64,000 nucleotides of DNA from Pseudonocardiales bacterium. Its GTDB lineage: Bacteria; Actinomycetota; Actinomycetes; Mycobacteriales; Pseudonocardiaceae. This document shows positions 37,681 through 47,306 of this stretch, piece by piece. Made by a program: the position numbers and the translations under genes. The notes under the pieces are model-generated. The model made no database searches and was not told the origin of the DNA. It worked only from the letters and a program-made list of their open reading frames with translations. Where the stretch lies: the NCBI GenBank assembly GCA_019241525.1, contig JAFAWY010000050.1, forward strand, positions 1 through 64,000, read 5' to 3'. Position 1 is the stretch's first letter; every line of letters begins with the position of its first letter.

Positions 37681-38874
37681 GTGCTCGATGTGCTGGTAGC
37701 GGGAGGCGGTCCGGCGGGATGGGCGGCAGCTGCGGCATGTGCGCGCCTGGGCCTGGCCACTGAGTTGGTAGACCTTGCGCCAGATCGGCCGTGGCGGGCT
37801 ACCTACGGCTCCTGGCGGGCCGAGCTGCCCGCCGAGACAGACGCCGCGGTGGCCGCAGCCGGCCACGGCGAGGCGATCGGTACCACCACACATCACCTGG
37901 GGTGGGTATACGCGGTGCTGAACAACAGCGTGCTGCGGGATGGATTCGCCAGCTCGCCGGTCACTGTCGTCAAGGGACGGGTACGCGCCGCCCGCCCGGA
38001 TCCGCAGGGTGTCACCGTCGACGTAACCGGCGGGCAACGTCGCGCTGCAGTCGTCCTGGACGCCACCGGCGCGGCACGCTCGGTGCTCGGCGTCAGTTCC
38101 CGCGGCGCATCCGCAGATCAGACCGCGGTCGGGGTGCTGGTGGATGCCGAAGCCGCCCGCAAATTGGTGACTCCGGGCACTGCCTTATTCATGGATTGGC
38201 GGCCACACCACGGCGAGGCGGGATGGCCGACATTCCTGTACGGGGTGCCGGTGACCGCCAACCACGTGCTGTTGGAGGAGACGTCATTGGCCCGACGGCC
38301 TGGCCTCGGGCTGGCAACGCTACGTCGCCGCCTGCACGCCCGGCTGGCATACCACGGCATCGCGCTGCCCGCCGGGGGCGAGGAGCGAGTGCGCATCCCG
38401 GTGGATCGACCGCTTCCGGCCCCCGGCGACTGGCGCCAACCGGTGGTGCCGTTCGGTGCGGCAAGCCCGCTGGTGCATCCGGCTACCGGCTACAGCGTGG
38501 CCACGTCACTGCAGCTGGCTCCTCGGGTGGCCGCCGCCGTACGCGATGCGCTACAGCGCGGCGGCCCCGCAGCGGCGGGCGCCGCAGCCTGGCGCACGGT
38601 ATGGAGCCCGGCCGCGTTGGCGGTGCATGCATTGCGACGGCGGAGCCTGGATTCCCTCCTGCGCATACCGCCGGGACTGGTGCCGAGGTTCTTCGATGTG
38701 TTCTTCGCACTTGCTCCCCAGCATCGCTGGGCCTATCTCACCGGTCGTGAGGACGTCCAAGGCAGCGCTGCTGCAATGGCCGCTTTATTCGCGGCATCCC
38801 CGTGGTGGCTGCGCAGGCGCCTGGTAACCGGCGCACTCGATCCGCGGATACCGCGCGCCGTCGACGAGCGGTGA
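37681..38874 (+). CDS. Lycopene cyclase-family FAD protein
   Basis: A 397-residue flavoprotein: dinucleotide motif DVLVAGGGPAGWAAAAACAR, conserved YGSWRAEL, FMDWRP, PTFLYGVPV, and C-terminal FFDVFFAL as in CrtL-type lycopene cyclases. It would close carotenoid ends to beta-rings. No other carotenoid gene is nearby. Starts leaderless at GTG 37681. Confidence 0.8.
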   Translation: MLDVLVAGGGPAGWAAAAACARLGLATELVDLAPDRPWRATYGSWRAELPAETDAAVAAAGHGEAIGTTTHHLGWVYAVLNNSVLRDGFASSPVTVVKGRVRAARPDPQGVTVDVTGGQRRAAVVLDATGAARSVLGVSSRGASADQTAVGVLVDAEAARKLVTPGTALFMDWRPHHGEAGWPTFLYGVPVTANHVLLEETSLARRPGLGLATLRRRLHARLAYHGIALPAGGEERVRIPVDRPLPAPGDWRQPVVPFGAASPLVHPATGYSVATSLQLAPRVAAAVRDALQRGGPAAAGAAAWRTVWSPAALAVHALRRRSLDSLLRIPPGLVPRFFDVFFALAPQHRWAYLTGREDVQGSAAAMAALFAASPWWLRRRLVTGALDPRIPRAVDER

Positions 38875-39159
38875 ACACTACGTGATACCCAGCTGCTGCA
38901 CCGGAAGGTAATCCGTTTGGGGACCACCGGGTGATGCGGCCGTGCTTCGGGTCGCGCGGCGCTTTCCGGCTGATTTCCGGCAATGCGAGCCCGACCAGAG
39001 GACGCTGGATGGTTGCAGACCCTTGCCTTGTCTTAGCGAAGACCACCGAATCGTCGCCTAGGCACTTACGCACAGACGTTGGCTGGTCGGGAACTCCTGC
39101 GGTGAGCAAACCTCATTCACGAGCCCGGACTCTGCTACCCGCGTCCAGAGCAACGGCTG

Positions 39160-39645
39160 TCAACTCGGAATGCTGATGGTCACCTCGACATCAGGCTTGA
39201 TTTTCAGTGCCCCAAGCATCGCTGCGAAAGGCTTGATCCCGAACTTTCGTTGGTCCAGAACGAGTTTAGCGTTCCAATGCTGACCATCGTTTTGCGCGTC
39301 GAGTGAGATCGGGTTCGTCACGCCGTGCACGGTGAGGTCACCCTCGATGCGCGCGCGGTTACCATCGCGCTTCACGGAGACCGATCGAAACTGAATTTTC
39401 GGATACTTGCGGGGCTCGAGCGTCTTTTCGGCGTTGCGCTCAATGTCCTTACGGTTGGAGTCTGAGATGTTGTCCATCACACGCAAGGAAGCGGGGTCGA
39501 AATCGGCGGTAATGCCGTCGTCGTCCCCCACGTCGAGAGATAAATTCGTTACCCGCAACGTCGCATCGTGACCGAAGGAGCTCAGCGCTCCTTCGACGAA
39601 GACCAATACCCGGCAGTCCACAGCGTTAGCGTCGTAAGTTGGCAC
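39160..39645 (-). CDS. YceI-family protein
   Basis: A 161-residue lipocalin-like beta-barrel: FVEGALSSFGHDATLRVTNL, KTLEPRKYPKIQFRS, IEGDLTVHGVTNPISLD, KFGIKPFAAMLGALKIKPDV. YceI proteins bind isoprenoids. No signal peptide is seen from GTG 39645, which has TACGCT 6 nt upstream. The frame upstream to 39687 is unconserved. Confidence 0.85.
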   Translation of the reverse strand: MPTYDANAVDCRVLVFVEGALSSFGHDATLRVTNLSLDVGDDDGITADFDPASLRVMDNISDSNRKDIERNAEKTLEPRKYPKIQFRSVSVKRDGNRARIEGDLTVHGVTNPISLDAQNDGQHWNAKLVLDQRKFGIKPFAAMLGALKIKPDVEVTISIPS

Positions 39646-39709
39646 GCGGTGAGCGTAGCCGGGCAAGACACAAAGAGTCACCGGCATTCACCCGAAGTGC
39701 CGTGGGTGT

Positions 39710-41062
39710 TCACTCAACGAGAGTGGCCAGCGCATACGCTGCGGGCTCAACTGCCTCGGCGAGCTTTTTCACGTCAGGCAGCCCATCTCGATCAGCGTGC
39801 AACCCGACATACGCACGGTCCCGATACCAGGACAGGCCAATCACCAGAGCCTGGCCTGCGAGCAGCGGCGGCATCGGAAATATCTCGACCAGCTCGGCAC
39901 CGTCGCACGTCAAGGAGATATTCGGCACCGGAACGCTGGTCAGCATGAGGTCGAACAGCAGCGGGGCACCCTGACCGGCCATTGGAGTAGCTATTCGGTG
40001 CACCGCGGCTGGTAACCGGTCGGCAAGTTCCGGTATGGCGCCGGGGCCGCGACTGGTACCGGCAGCTTTGTTCTGCGCCATCGTGCGCTGGATCTGGAGC
40101 AGCCGCTCGGTGGGACTAGGCTCACCCACTGGTAATTCGCACAGGTAACCAGACAGCCGGTTTCCCCCGATACGCTGCACAGCTCTAGACCGTCTGCTGA
40201 CCGGGATGAACGCCCGGAGCGTCAACCCCTCGACCTCGTTACCGCGAGCCATGAGCCAATCCCGTAACGCTCCGGTCACCACCGACAGCAAGACATCGTT
40301 GACTGTGCCGCCGTAAGCGCGCCGGATCCGGCGTACCTGCCGGAGACTTAGCGACGCCATCGCCAGCGCCCGCCGTCCCGATGACCAGGCCACCAGTGGC
40401 GACCCCGGGGTCGGTAACCGGGCGCTGCGCAAGACCGCCACGGCGGTGCCTGCCGCGTCCCCTAACCAGCCCACAAGGTTCTCCACCGTGCTGCGCACGT
40501 CACCGGGCTGGTGCCATACCCGCCCCGACACCGTGGCCTCGGGAGGCGATGGCGTGCCGTTGACAGCGTTCTCGCTACCGGGTAGATCGCCACCTCGCGG
40601 GAACTCATCCAGTAGTCGCAGACCAATTCCCAACGCGCTGAGTCCATCGCCGAACGCATGGTGCATCTTGAACAGCACCGCAAAACGATCCCAATCACTG
40701 CCGGCGATGACATGCAATTCCCACAGCGGACGGTTTCGCATCAACGGATGAACCAGCAACTCGGCAGCCACTGCGGCGGCGCTCTCCAGGTCGGCGTGGT
40801 GTTCGAGCTGGTGCACCTGGAGGTGATCTTTGGCGCAGAATCCAGGATCATCAGCCCACGTTGGTGCGGACAACGGGTTCCATGACGGCTCTACTCGCCG
40901 GCGCAATTCGGGTAGGCGCTGGGCGCGCTGCGCTAACAGCGCGGCCACCCGCACGGGATCGCCGAGTCCAGTCCGCCGGAAGGTCACCAAGGCCCCAAGA
41001 TGCATCGGCGATGCATCGCGATCCAGGCACAGGAAAGCTGTGTCCAGTCCGGTAAGCCGCAC
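39710..41062 (-). CDS. Wax ester synthase/diacylglycerol acyltransferase (WS/DGAT)
   Basis: A 450-residue acyltransferase making triacylglycerol or wax esters from acyl-CoA. Start LTGLDTAFLCLDRDASPMHL is typical, active site KMHHAFGDGLSALG has the HHxxxDG motif, and C-terminal LTSVPVPNISLTCDGAELVE matches. Starts at GTG 41062. Head-to-head with the NYN gene, 62 nt apart. Confidence 0.92.
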   Translation of the reverse strand: MRLTGLDTAFLCLDRDASPMHLGALVTFRRTGLGDPVRVAALLAQRAQRLPELRRRVEPSWNPLSAPTWADDPGFCAKDHLQVHQLEHHADLESAAAVAAELLVHPLMRNRPLWELHVIAGSDWDRFAVLFKMHHAFGDGLSALGIGLRLLDEFPRGGDLPGSENAVNGTPSPPEATVSGRVWHQPGDVRSTVENLVGWLGDAAGTAVAVLRSARLPTPGSPLVAWSSGRRALAMASLSLRQVRRIRRAYGGTVNDVLLSVVTGALRDWLMARGNEVEGLTLRAFIPVSRRSRAVQRIGGNRLSGYLCELPVGEPSPTERLLQIQRTMAQNKAAGTSRGPGAIPELADRLPAAVHRIATPMAGQGAPLLFDLMLTSVPVPNISLTCDGAELVEIFPMPPLLAGQALVIGLSWYRDRAYVGLHADRDGLPDVKKLAEAVEPAAYALATLVE

Positions 41063-41124
41063 CGATGCAGCTTCGCACAATTGATCGTGTACGGCGCGCA
41101 AAACCTGTCGAAACGAGCTGCGGC

Positions 41125-41550
41125 ATGATCGTGCCCATGCAGGTACTGGTCGATGCGGACAATCTCGACGTGCCCCGGTTGCGCCTGCTGGTCGCGGCTC
41201 TGCAGGGAGCCTCACCTGCGGACGTCGTGGTGGCTGGTGCGCCAGCCGTCCTGGAGGCGGTCGACTGGCCGACGCACACCCAGCTTCTGCCGGCCACCGG
41301 CTGGCAAGGCGCCGACCTCCTACTGGCCCGTGCCTATCGCGCCCAACACCAGCCGCTGCTGCTGGCCACCGGTGACGGCGACTTCGCTCAACTGGCGCGA
41401 CGCCACCCTGGCCCAGTCCTCCTCGTCAGCAGCACCGCCAACCGCTCTCACAACCTCACCGCACCCCATATCATCCCCACCGACCCCGCCCTGGACGGCG
41501 GCGCACAGCTACGTGCCTGGCTTGCCCGTGAGCAGCGGTGCGAGTCATAA
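41125..41550 (+). CDS. NYN/PIN-like nuclease-domain protein
   Basis: A 141-residue protein with PIN-fold acidic positions: QVLVDADNLD near the start and LLATGDGDFAQLARR about residue 95. Such domains cut RNA with magnesium. Alternative start ATG 41137. Followed 21 nt later by the HIT gene, possibly one operon. Confidence 0.7.
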   Translation: MIVPMQVLVDADNLDVPRLRLLVAALQGASPADVVVAGAPAVLEAVDWPTHTQLLPATGWQGADLLLARAYRAQHQPLLLATGDGDFAQLARRHPGPVLLVSSTANRSHNLTAPHIIPTDPALDGGAQLRAWLAREQRCES

Positions 41551-41571
41551 CTCGGCACCGGAAGGAGAATC

Positions 41572-41997
41572 GTGTCGACTCTGTTCAGCCGCATCATCGA
41601 GGGAGAGATTCCGGGCCGATTTGTCTGGCGCGACGAGCGCTGCGCGGCATTTCTCACCATCGCGCCGCTACGGCCAGGACATGCCCTCGTAGTGCCCCGG
41701 CAAGAGATCGACGAGTGGACCGACGCGGACGACGGCCTGCTCGCCCATCTGATTGCGGTGGCAAAGCAGATCGGCGCCGCGCAGAAGGCGGGCTTCGACG
41801 CGCCCCGAGCCGGATTGGTGATTGCGGGGTTCGAAGTCCCGCACTTGCATGTGCATGTATTCCCGGCCTGGGACATCGACGACTTCAACTTCGACAAAGC
41901 CGACCGCGACCCGGATCACGCTGACCTCGACGCCGCGGCGGACACGCTACGCCAAGCTCTACGGCAAGCCGGGCATGGCGATCGCGTGCCCAACTGA
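41572..41997 (+). CDS. HIT-family nucleotide hydrolase
   Basis: A 141-residue histidine-triad protein: NTD-like LFSRIIEGEIPGRFVWRDER, PLRPGHALVVPR and catalytic VPHLHVHVFPAW. It hydrolyses nucleoside-phosphoramidates or AMP conjugates. GTG start after AAGGAGAA. Confidence 0.92.
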   Translation: MSTLFSRIIEGEIPGRFVWRDERCAAFLTIAPLRPGHALVVPRQEIDEWTDADDGLLAHLIAVAKQIGAAQKAGFDAPRAGLVIAGFEVPHLHVHVFPAWDIDDFNFDKADRDPDHADLDAAADTLRQALRQAGHGDRVPN

Positions 41998-42033
41998 CGA
42001 TCTGCGTGGTATCCAGCCGACCGGCCTACGGCG

Positions 42034-44346
42034 TCAGGTCGGGATAAGCGCGGTTTCCCCCGCCGATGGGGTCAGCGGACGGAAACCGCGTAGCCGAAGG
42101 CTGTTGGACACGACGAATACCGACGACAATGCCATTGCGGCTCCGGCAATCATGGGGTTGAGCAGGCCCATTGCGGCCAGTGGGAGTGCGGCCACGTTGT
42201 AGCCGAAAGCCCAGAACAGATTGCCCTTAATAATCCGCAAGGTGCGCCGGGACAGCCGGATTGCATCGGCGGCCACCCGCAGGTCTCCGCGAACCAGAGT
42301 GAGGTCGCTGGCCTCGATGGCAGCGTCGGTGCCGGTGCCCATGGCCAGCCCTAGGTCTGCTTGAGCCAGTGCGGCGGCATCGTTGAGTCCGTCGCCGACC
42401 ATCGCAACAACCCGCCCCTGGCGTTGTAGGCGGGTGACCTGTTCCACCTTTTCCTCGGGTAACACCCCAGCGATCACGGTGTTGATGCCGACCTCGGCAG
42501 CCACACAGCGCGCCACGGCTTCGTTGTCACCGGTGAGCAGCATGGGAGTCAGCCCCAGGCCGCGCAGCATCCGCACCGCCTCGGCGCTGCTCGGCTTCAC
42601 CGAATCGGCCACCGACAGCAGGCCACGGATACTGCCATCCCAGGCGACGGCAATGACGGTGTGACCCTTCACCTGGCACCGGTCCGCAGCAGCGTGCAGG
42701 GTGTCGGGCAGCGGCAGCGACCACTGCTCGGCCAACCAGGCTGGCCGGCCTACCAGCACCATGCTGCCGTTCACCACACCCTGGACGCCTCGCCCGCGTA
42801 CTGAGCGAAAGCCGGTGACGGCGGGGACATCGCCCAGCCGCTGCCGCGCGCCAGCGGCCACTGCGGCGGCGACGGGGTGCTCGGAGAAGTCCTCCACGGC
42901 GGCCGCACGGCGCAGCACGTCGTCGGCGTGCTCACCGGCGGCGGGTAGCACATCGACCAGAGCCATCGTGCCCGTGGTGATGGTGCCGGTCTTGTCCAGC
43001 AATACGGTGTCCACCCGCCGGGTGGACTCCAGCACTTCCGGGCCTTTGATCAGGATGCCCAACTGGGCACCACGACCTGTGCCGACCAGCAGCGCGGTAG
43101 GCGTGGCCAGCCCGAGAGCACACGGACAGGCGATGATCAGCACAGCTACCGCAGCGGCGAATGCGGTCCCCACAGCCGCACCGATGGCTAGCCACACGCC
43201 GAAAGTGGCCATCGCGAGCAGGATCACAACAGGCACGAACACCGCGGAGATCCGGTCGGCCAAGCGCTGCACTCTGGCCTTGCCGCTTTGCGCATCCGCC
43301 ACTAACCGGGCCATGTGCGCCAGGTGGGTGTCCGCGCCGACCCGGGACGCGCGCACCCGTAGCCGACCAGACAGGTTCACCGTGCCGCCGGTGACCGGCG
43401 TTCCAAGACCGACCTCGATGGGTATCGACTCGCCGGTGAGCATGCTCGCGTCCACCACCGATGCGCCCTCAAGCACGTCACCGTCCGCGGCGAATTTCTC
43501 TCCCGGACGGACCACGAACTCATCGCCGACCACGAGGGAATCGATGGGTACACGCGCTTCCTGACCACCGCGCAACACCGCTGCATCCGTAGCGCTGAGG
43601 TCTAGTAATGCGCGCAACGCCGCACCCGCGCGCCGTTTCGCGCGTCCCTCGAAATACCGGCCGGCGAGAAGGAACACGGTGACGCCAGCAGCGACCTCAA
43701 AATAGACCGGACTGTGTGCGTGGTTGCCCGAACCAGCACCCCCATGCGCGGTGACGAACCCGCCGCCGGTGACGAACCACGCATAGCAACTCCACAGGAA
43801 TGCTGTCACCACACCCATCGAGACCAGGGTGTCCATAGTGGCCGCGCCATGGCGCAGATTTCGCCATGCTGCTCGGTGGAACGGCCAGGCTCCCCATGCC
43901 ACCACGGGAGCGGTCAGCAGCAGCGACAGCGGCTCGACATTGTCCGGTACGTGCAACCCCGGCACCATCGGCGCCATGGACATCGCGATCACCTGGATGG
44001 CGAGCACGGCGCTGCCCAGCAGCCGTTCTCGCAGTGACCGCAGCTCGGCACCGTCATGTGCGACGTAAGAGCTCGCTGCTTGGTCGGCAAGCAGCTGCGC
44101 GGAATATCCAGCGCGGGCCACCGTCGCCACGAGATCGTCCGGGGTGACACCGTCCGCGTAGCTGATCCGCGCCTTCTCGGTGGCGAAGTTGACGCTGGCA
44201 TGCACTCCTGGTAGGCGGTTCAATTTCTTTTCAACGCGTGCTGCGCAGGATGCGCACGTCATGCCGTAAATGGTCAATGCGACTTGACGGTTGGCGTCCC
44301 CGGGTCCGGTCGGGGTGCCGGTGCCGTAGTCATGGGCAGTGGACAC
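42034..44346 (-). CDS. copA: Copper-exporting P-type ATPase
   Basis: A 770-residue P1B ATPase: N-terminal metal-binding GMTCASCAARVEKKLN, eight-helix membrane part, CPC ion site in IIACPCALGLATPTALL, phosphorylation DKTGTITTG, HP-type SEHPVAAAV and hinge GDGLNDAAALAQ. Exports Cu(I). GTG start lies 3 nt after the secreted-protein gene; end of the csoR operon. Confidence 0.95.
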   Translation of the reverse strand: MSTAHDYGTGTPTGPGDANRQVALTIYGMTCASCAARVEKKLNRLPGVHASVNFATEKARISYADGVTPDDLVATVARAGYSAQLLADQAASSYVAHDGAELRSLRERLLGSAVLAIQVIAMSMAPMVPGLHVPDNVEPLSLLLTAPVVAWGAWPFHRAAWRNLRHGAATMDTLVSMGVVTAFLWSCYAWFVTGGGFVTAHGGAGSGNHAHSPVYFEVAAGVTVFLLAGRYFEGRAKRRAGAALRALLDLSATDAAVLRGGQEARVPIDSLVVGDEFVVRPGEKFAADGDVLEGASVVDASMLTGESIPIEVGLGTPVTGGTVNLSGRLRVRASRVGADTHLAHMARLVADAQSGKARVQRLADRISAVFVPVVILLAMATFGVWLAIGAAVGTAFAAAVAVLIIACPCALGLATPTALLVGTGRGAQLGILIKGPEVLESTRRVDTVLLDKTGTITTGTMALVDVLPAAGEHADDVLRRAAAVEDFSEHPVAAAVAAGARQRLGDVPAVTGFRSVRGRGVQGVVNGSMVLVGRPAWLAEQWSLPLPDTLHAAADRCQVKGHTVIAVAWDGSIRGLLSVADSVKPSSAEAVRMLRGLGLTPMLLTGDNEAVARCVAAEVGINTVIAGVLPEEKVEQVTRLQRQGRVVAMVGDGLNDAAALAQADLGLAMGTGTDAAIEASDLTLVRGDLRVAADAIRLSRRTLRIIKGNLFWAFGYNVAALPLAAMGLLNPMIAGAAMALSSVFVVSNSLRLRGFRPLTPSAGETALIPT

Positions 44347-44349
44347 GTC

Positions 44350-45231
44350 TTACCTCGCCAGCGCGGTGAATTCGACGGTCCGCAACTGGCCATGATGCTG
44401 GAACTCCAGAAACATCCGGTAATAACCAGTAGTCGGCACTTCGACGTCAAAATCGGTTGCGGTCTCCTGGCGAGGACCGCCGACGGGACGCACATTCAAA
44501 TAGGCGAGGTCACCCTCGCGGAGAATGACCAGTCGGGCACCGCTCCCGAGAATGGGATCGAGATCGGTGACCGGCAGGTTGTCGCGCATCACGTGTACCC
44601 ATATTCGCGACACCGTCCCAGCGATCAGATTTCCGGTCCAGATTGCCGTGTAACCATCGATGTCGGCAGCCGTCGACTCTTTCGATATAGGACCCGGTTC
44701 GAAGAAACCGGGCGCATCAAGGTCTACACCGAGAGTGACGGGTGTCTTGGCCGTGCCGGGAAGGAACTCCGCGAAGGCGCGGTAGCTTCCCGGCTCCTCA
44801 AGATCAAGCGGCACAGTCCAGGTGCCATCACGATCCATGACGGGGTAAAGATGCTGATAACCACTCATATCCCGACGTACGACGATGAGCGTCATCAGGT
44901 GATCGCCACGCCGGGCAAAATCGGTGACCGGCTTTCCGTTACTCGCGAAGATGGCGAATCGAAATGTGTCATATTCGCCCGCGGTAAATCGGGTGATCCG
45001 GGGACGCAGTACGTAGCCTTGGCTGGCGACGGCCAGCCCACCCGGGCCGGTGGCATGATTCTCCTCGCCGATGCCCCGCCCTTCGCGGTCGTGCGATGCT
45101 GGGCCGGTACGGCCGACCACGGCTTCCCCGAAATTGATGGCGAGCCCGAAGAGCATCACTAAACCAGCGAGCAACGCGAGCACTGGAGTCGGAGTCCGCA
45201 CCCGCTGCGGTTGCAATTTGCCGGTCTGCAC
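44350..45231 (-). CDS. Membrane-anchored copper-operon protein
   Basis: A 293-residue protein with one N-terminal transmembrane helix (PVLALLAGLVMLFGLAINFG) and an extracellular beta-rich part resembling YtkA/CopC-like folds. Its repeated HL/YP and aromatic patterns (MSGYQHLYPVMDRDGTW, MFLEFQHHGQLRT) contain Met and His that could bind copper. Not a named family to me. Lies between copZ and copA, so a periplasm-side copper role is likely. Confidence 0.75.
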   Translation of the reverse strand: MQTGKLQPQRVRTPTPVLALLAGLVMLFGLAINFGEAVVGRTGPASHDREGRGIGEENHATGPGGLAVASQGYVLRPRITRFTAGEYDTFRFAIFASNGKPVTDFARRGDHLMTLIVVRRDMSGYQHLYPVMDRDGTWTVPLDLEEPGSYRAFAEFLPGTAKTPVTLGVDLDAPGFFEPGPISKESTAADIDGYTAIWTGNLIAGTVSRIWVHVMRDNLPVTDLDPILGSGARLVILREGDLAYLNVRPVGGPRQETATDFDVEVPTTGYYRMFLEFQHHGQLRTVEFTALAR

Positions 45232-45264
45232 CCTGGCTACCCTGAGCTCACGGGATGTGAAGGC

Positions 45265-45483
45265 TCATCCCACCACTTCATACCCGGCCTCATCGATGGC
45301 GGCGCGGACCGCGGTGCGATCCAGCGGTCCAGTGCTCGTTATCCGTACCCGACCGGCGGCAAGGTCGACCTGCACGTCGGTGACGCCCTCGATTGCCCCG
45401 ACTTCCTCCGTCACCGCCGATACACAGTGCTGGCAGACCATCCCGGTGACGGTGTACTCGCTCACCGTGGCGGTGTCCCCCAT
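45265..45483 (-). CDS. copZ: Copper chaperone, HMA domain
   Basis: A 72-residue ferredoxin-like metal carrier: SEYTVTGMVCQHCVSAVTEE holds the MxCxxC-type site (here MVCQHC), ending DRTAVRAAIDEAGYEVVG. ATG 45483 follows AGGAGGT. Passes Cu(I) to CopA. Confidence 0.92.
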   Translation of the reverse strand: MGDTATVSEYTVTGMVCQHCVSAVTEEVGAIEGVTDVQVDLAAGRVRITSTGPLDRTAVRAAIDEAGYEVVG

Positions 45484-45524
45484 CTCACGACCTCCTGAGG
45501 TCTGTTGCGTCTGCCTGCGATACG

Positions 45525-45803
45525 TCATGAGCGAACGAGGCGAGCTACCGCGTCTGCTGCTTCCTTAACTTTGACCGCAGCATCGGCACGGTCAGCCGCT
45601 GCATCGACGACGCAGGTGGCCATGTGTTCTTCGAGCAAAGCCAGCGCGAAGGATTGCAGGGCCTTGGTGGCAGCTGAAACTTGGGTCAGCACATCGATGC
45701 AATATTGGTCCTGCTCCACCATCCGCTGTAGCCCGCGTATCTGGCCCTCGATCCGGCGTAGCCGGTTGAGGTACGCGTCTCGATCCTTGGTGTAGCTGGC
45801 CAC
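45525..45803 (-). CDS. csoR: Copper-sensing repressor
   Basis: A 92-residue all-helical repressor: RLRRIEGQIRGLQRMVEQDQ, then Cu(I) ligands Cys in YCIDVLTQ, and His/Cys in LEEHMATCVV. All three ligands are present. GTG 45803 follows GGAGAGG. Controls the operon through the site upstream. Confidence 0.93.
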   Translation of the reverse strand: MASYTKDRDAYLNRLRRIEGQIRGLQRMVEQDQYCIDVLTQVSAATKALQSFALALLEEHMATCVVDAAADRADAAVKVKEAADAVARLVRS

Positions 45804-45861
45804 CGAACGTCCTCTCCCCGACCGCAGATCTGCTGAGTAACACCTCTCTGAGACCGGTAAT

Positions 45862-45878
45862 ATACCCCTAGGTGGTAT
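45862..45878. promoter_or_regulatory. Probable CsoR operator
   Basis: ATACC-CCTAGGT-GGTAT, an AT-flanked dyad with a GC core, 59 nt upstream of csoR. CsoR boxes have this form (TA-rich ends, CCC/GGG centre). Confidence 0.6.
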
Positions 45879-45940
45879 CTGTTCGCCAACGTCGGCAAGT
45901 TTTACGTCTCCAGCCGTCGACACGGATCACCTTGCAATAT

Positions 45941-47026
45941 TTAGGTCGGGATCAGTACCACCCACACTGGGCCCGGCGCGAATGTCAGCGGCGAACCATC
46001 CGGCAGGGTGTAACGGGTTGCCGCGTCAGGCGCTGGGCGCGACCAGTTTCCCGAAAAGGCCTGGCCGTCACGGAGCACCACCACCTCACCGGAGCCGACC
46101 GTCGCCGCGAACGGCGATGGCGACCCTGCCGCGTCGCGGATTCCAGCGTCGCGCACCCCTACCCGCTGTAACACCACCGTGGTAGCGCTCGGTCGAGGAC
46201 CAGATGCCGACAGGAGCGGTGCGCCATCCATGGAGATCAGCCACCGGCCTGCGGTGGGCTCCCACTGCAATCCGACGGAGGTGGCCGGGTAGCTGACAGC
46301 AGTTTGCTGGAGGGGACGCCCGCCTGGCGGCGTAGGTCCGAAGCGAAAGCCGATATCACGTGGGGGCGCACCGCCTTGGCGCAGCGAATTGGCGTCGCCA
46401 TAGAGATTGTGCGGCATCTGTCGCTTGGAGTCCCTGCGGTAGTCACTAGGCCGGCTCAGTGCAGAGACGTCCAGTACCGGTGCCTGCGCCACCAGCGCTC
46501 CGACCGAGGGAGCTGCTCCAGAAAATGCCAATGCCGGGCGGCCGAAGTTGGCCAGGAGTTCCACGTCAGAAGCTCGAGTGCTCCGCACCGGTCCCACCAC
46601 CGGTGGAATCTGCGACTGGTACACCGCAAGCAGCCGGCTGAGGCCGCCCTCGACCGGCTCGACATAGACCAAATCCGCCTGCTCGAGCCCGCGTTGCGGG
46701 CGGGCCACTGAGGCATTGTCAATCTTCACTCCGAGCACCGGTGCGTTGAGATCGGTGGGCAACCCGGTGAACGGCGAGACCGGTGGCGGAGGCGGCGGAT
46801 CAGGCGCTGCGACCGGTGACGGAGTCGACATCGCTCCGTGTCCGGGTGCTGGGGGTGACATAACCCGACCTGCACGCGAAGCAGACCCGTCAGCAGGTGC
46901 CGGAAGCGCCGTTGATGGTGCGCTCAACGGAACGCTGCTGGAGCTGGTAAACACCGCGATCGGCAGCGCACACACCAGCAGGATCAGGGCCAGCACGCGC
47001 AGCGCCTGCCCCCCTTGACCCACCAT
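45941..47026 (-). CDS. DUF3048-domain membrane-anchored protein
   Basis: A protein of about 361 residues: one N-terminal transmembrane helix or signal (ALRVLALILLVCALPIAVFT), a Pro/Ala/Ser-rich linker, then DUF3048 (PFTGLPTDLNAPVLGVKIDN, VEGGLSRLLAVYQSQIPPVV, GPVRSTRASDVELLA). Function unknown; outside the membrane. ATG 47026 (GGTGG upstream) or ATG 47074. Confidence 0.8.
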   Translation of the reverse strand: MVGQGGQALRVLALILLVCALPIAVFTSSSSVPLSAPSTALPAPADGSASRAGRVMSPPAPGHGAMSTPSPVAAPDPPPPPPVSPFTGLPTDLNAPVLGVKIDNASVARPQRGLEQADLVYVEPVEGGLSRLLAVYQSQIPPVVGPVRSTRASDVELLANFGRPALAFSGAAPSVGALVAQAPVLDVSALSRPSDYRRDSKRQMPHNLYGDANSLRQGGAPPRDIGFRFGPTPPGGRPLQQTAVSYPATSVGLQWEPTAGRWLISMDGAPLLSASGPRPSATTVVLQRVGVRDAGIRDAAGSPSPFAATVGSGEVVVLRDGQAFSGNWSRPAPDAATRYTLPDGSPLTFAPGPVWVVLIPT

Positions 47027-47148
47027 TGCCACCGCCTTGCCACCGCGTGATGCAACGTTAAGTGACACTTTCATACCAGTGCTGATCGGTGCAGGTGAAA
47101 TTACGACCCGCCGATTGGCCGCGACGCCTCCCAGACTCACTACACAGA

Positions 47149-47162
47149 GTTAATTTATTAAC
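47149..47162. promoter_or_regulatory. AT-rich palindrome before GGDEF gene
   Basis: GTTAAT-TT-ATTAAC, a perfect dyad in the gap between the DUF3048 and GGDEF genes; could be a regulator site or -10 area. Confidence 0.35.
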
Positions 47163-47306
47163 CCGATAGTGAGCCTGATCGTCGATGCTGTTATCACTGA
47201 GGGTGACAATCGTTCCGTTTTGTGGCCCTCCGGGCGGAGGATGACAAAGAGTCGCTTGCCGATTACGCTGAGGGAGATAGCTCAACGTCACTATCGGGGG
47301 CACCTA

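Noticed and set aside
44284-45162. Long plus-strand open frame (292 codons) opposite the copper-operon protein
   Set aside because: Antisense shadow of a well-supported gene; no family match, no ribosome binding site.
47163-47306. Possible c-di-GMP or c-di-AMP riboswitch before the GGDEF gene
   Set aside because: I could not find the conserved cores of either class; only a palindrome remains.
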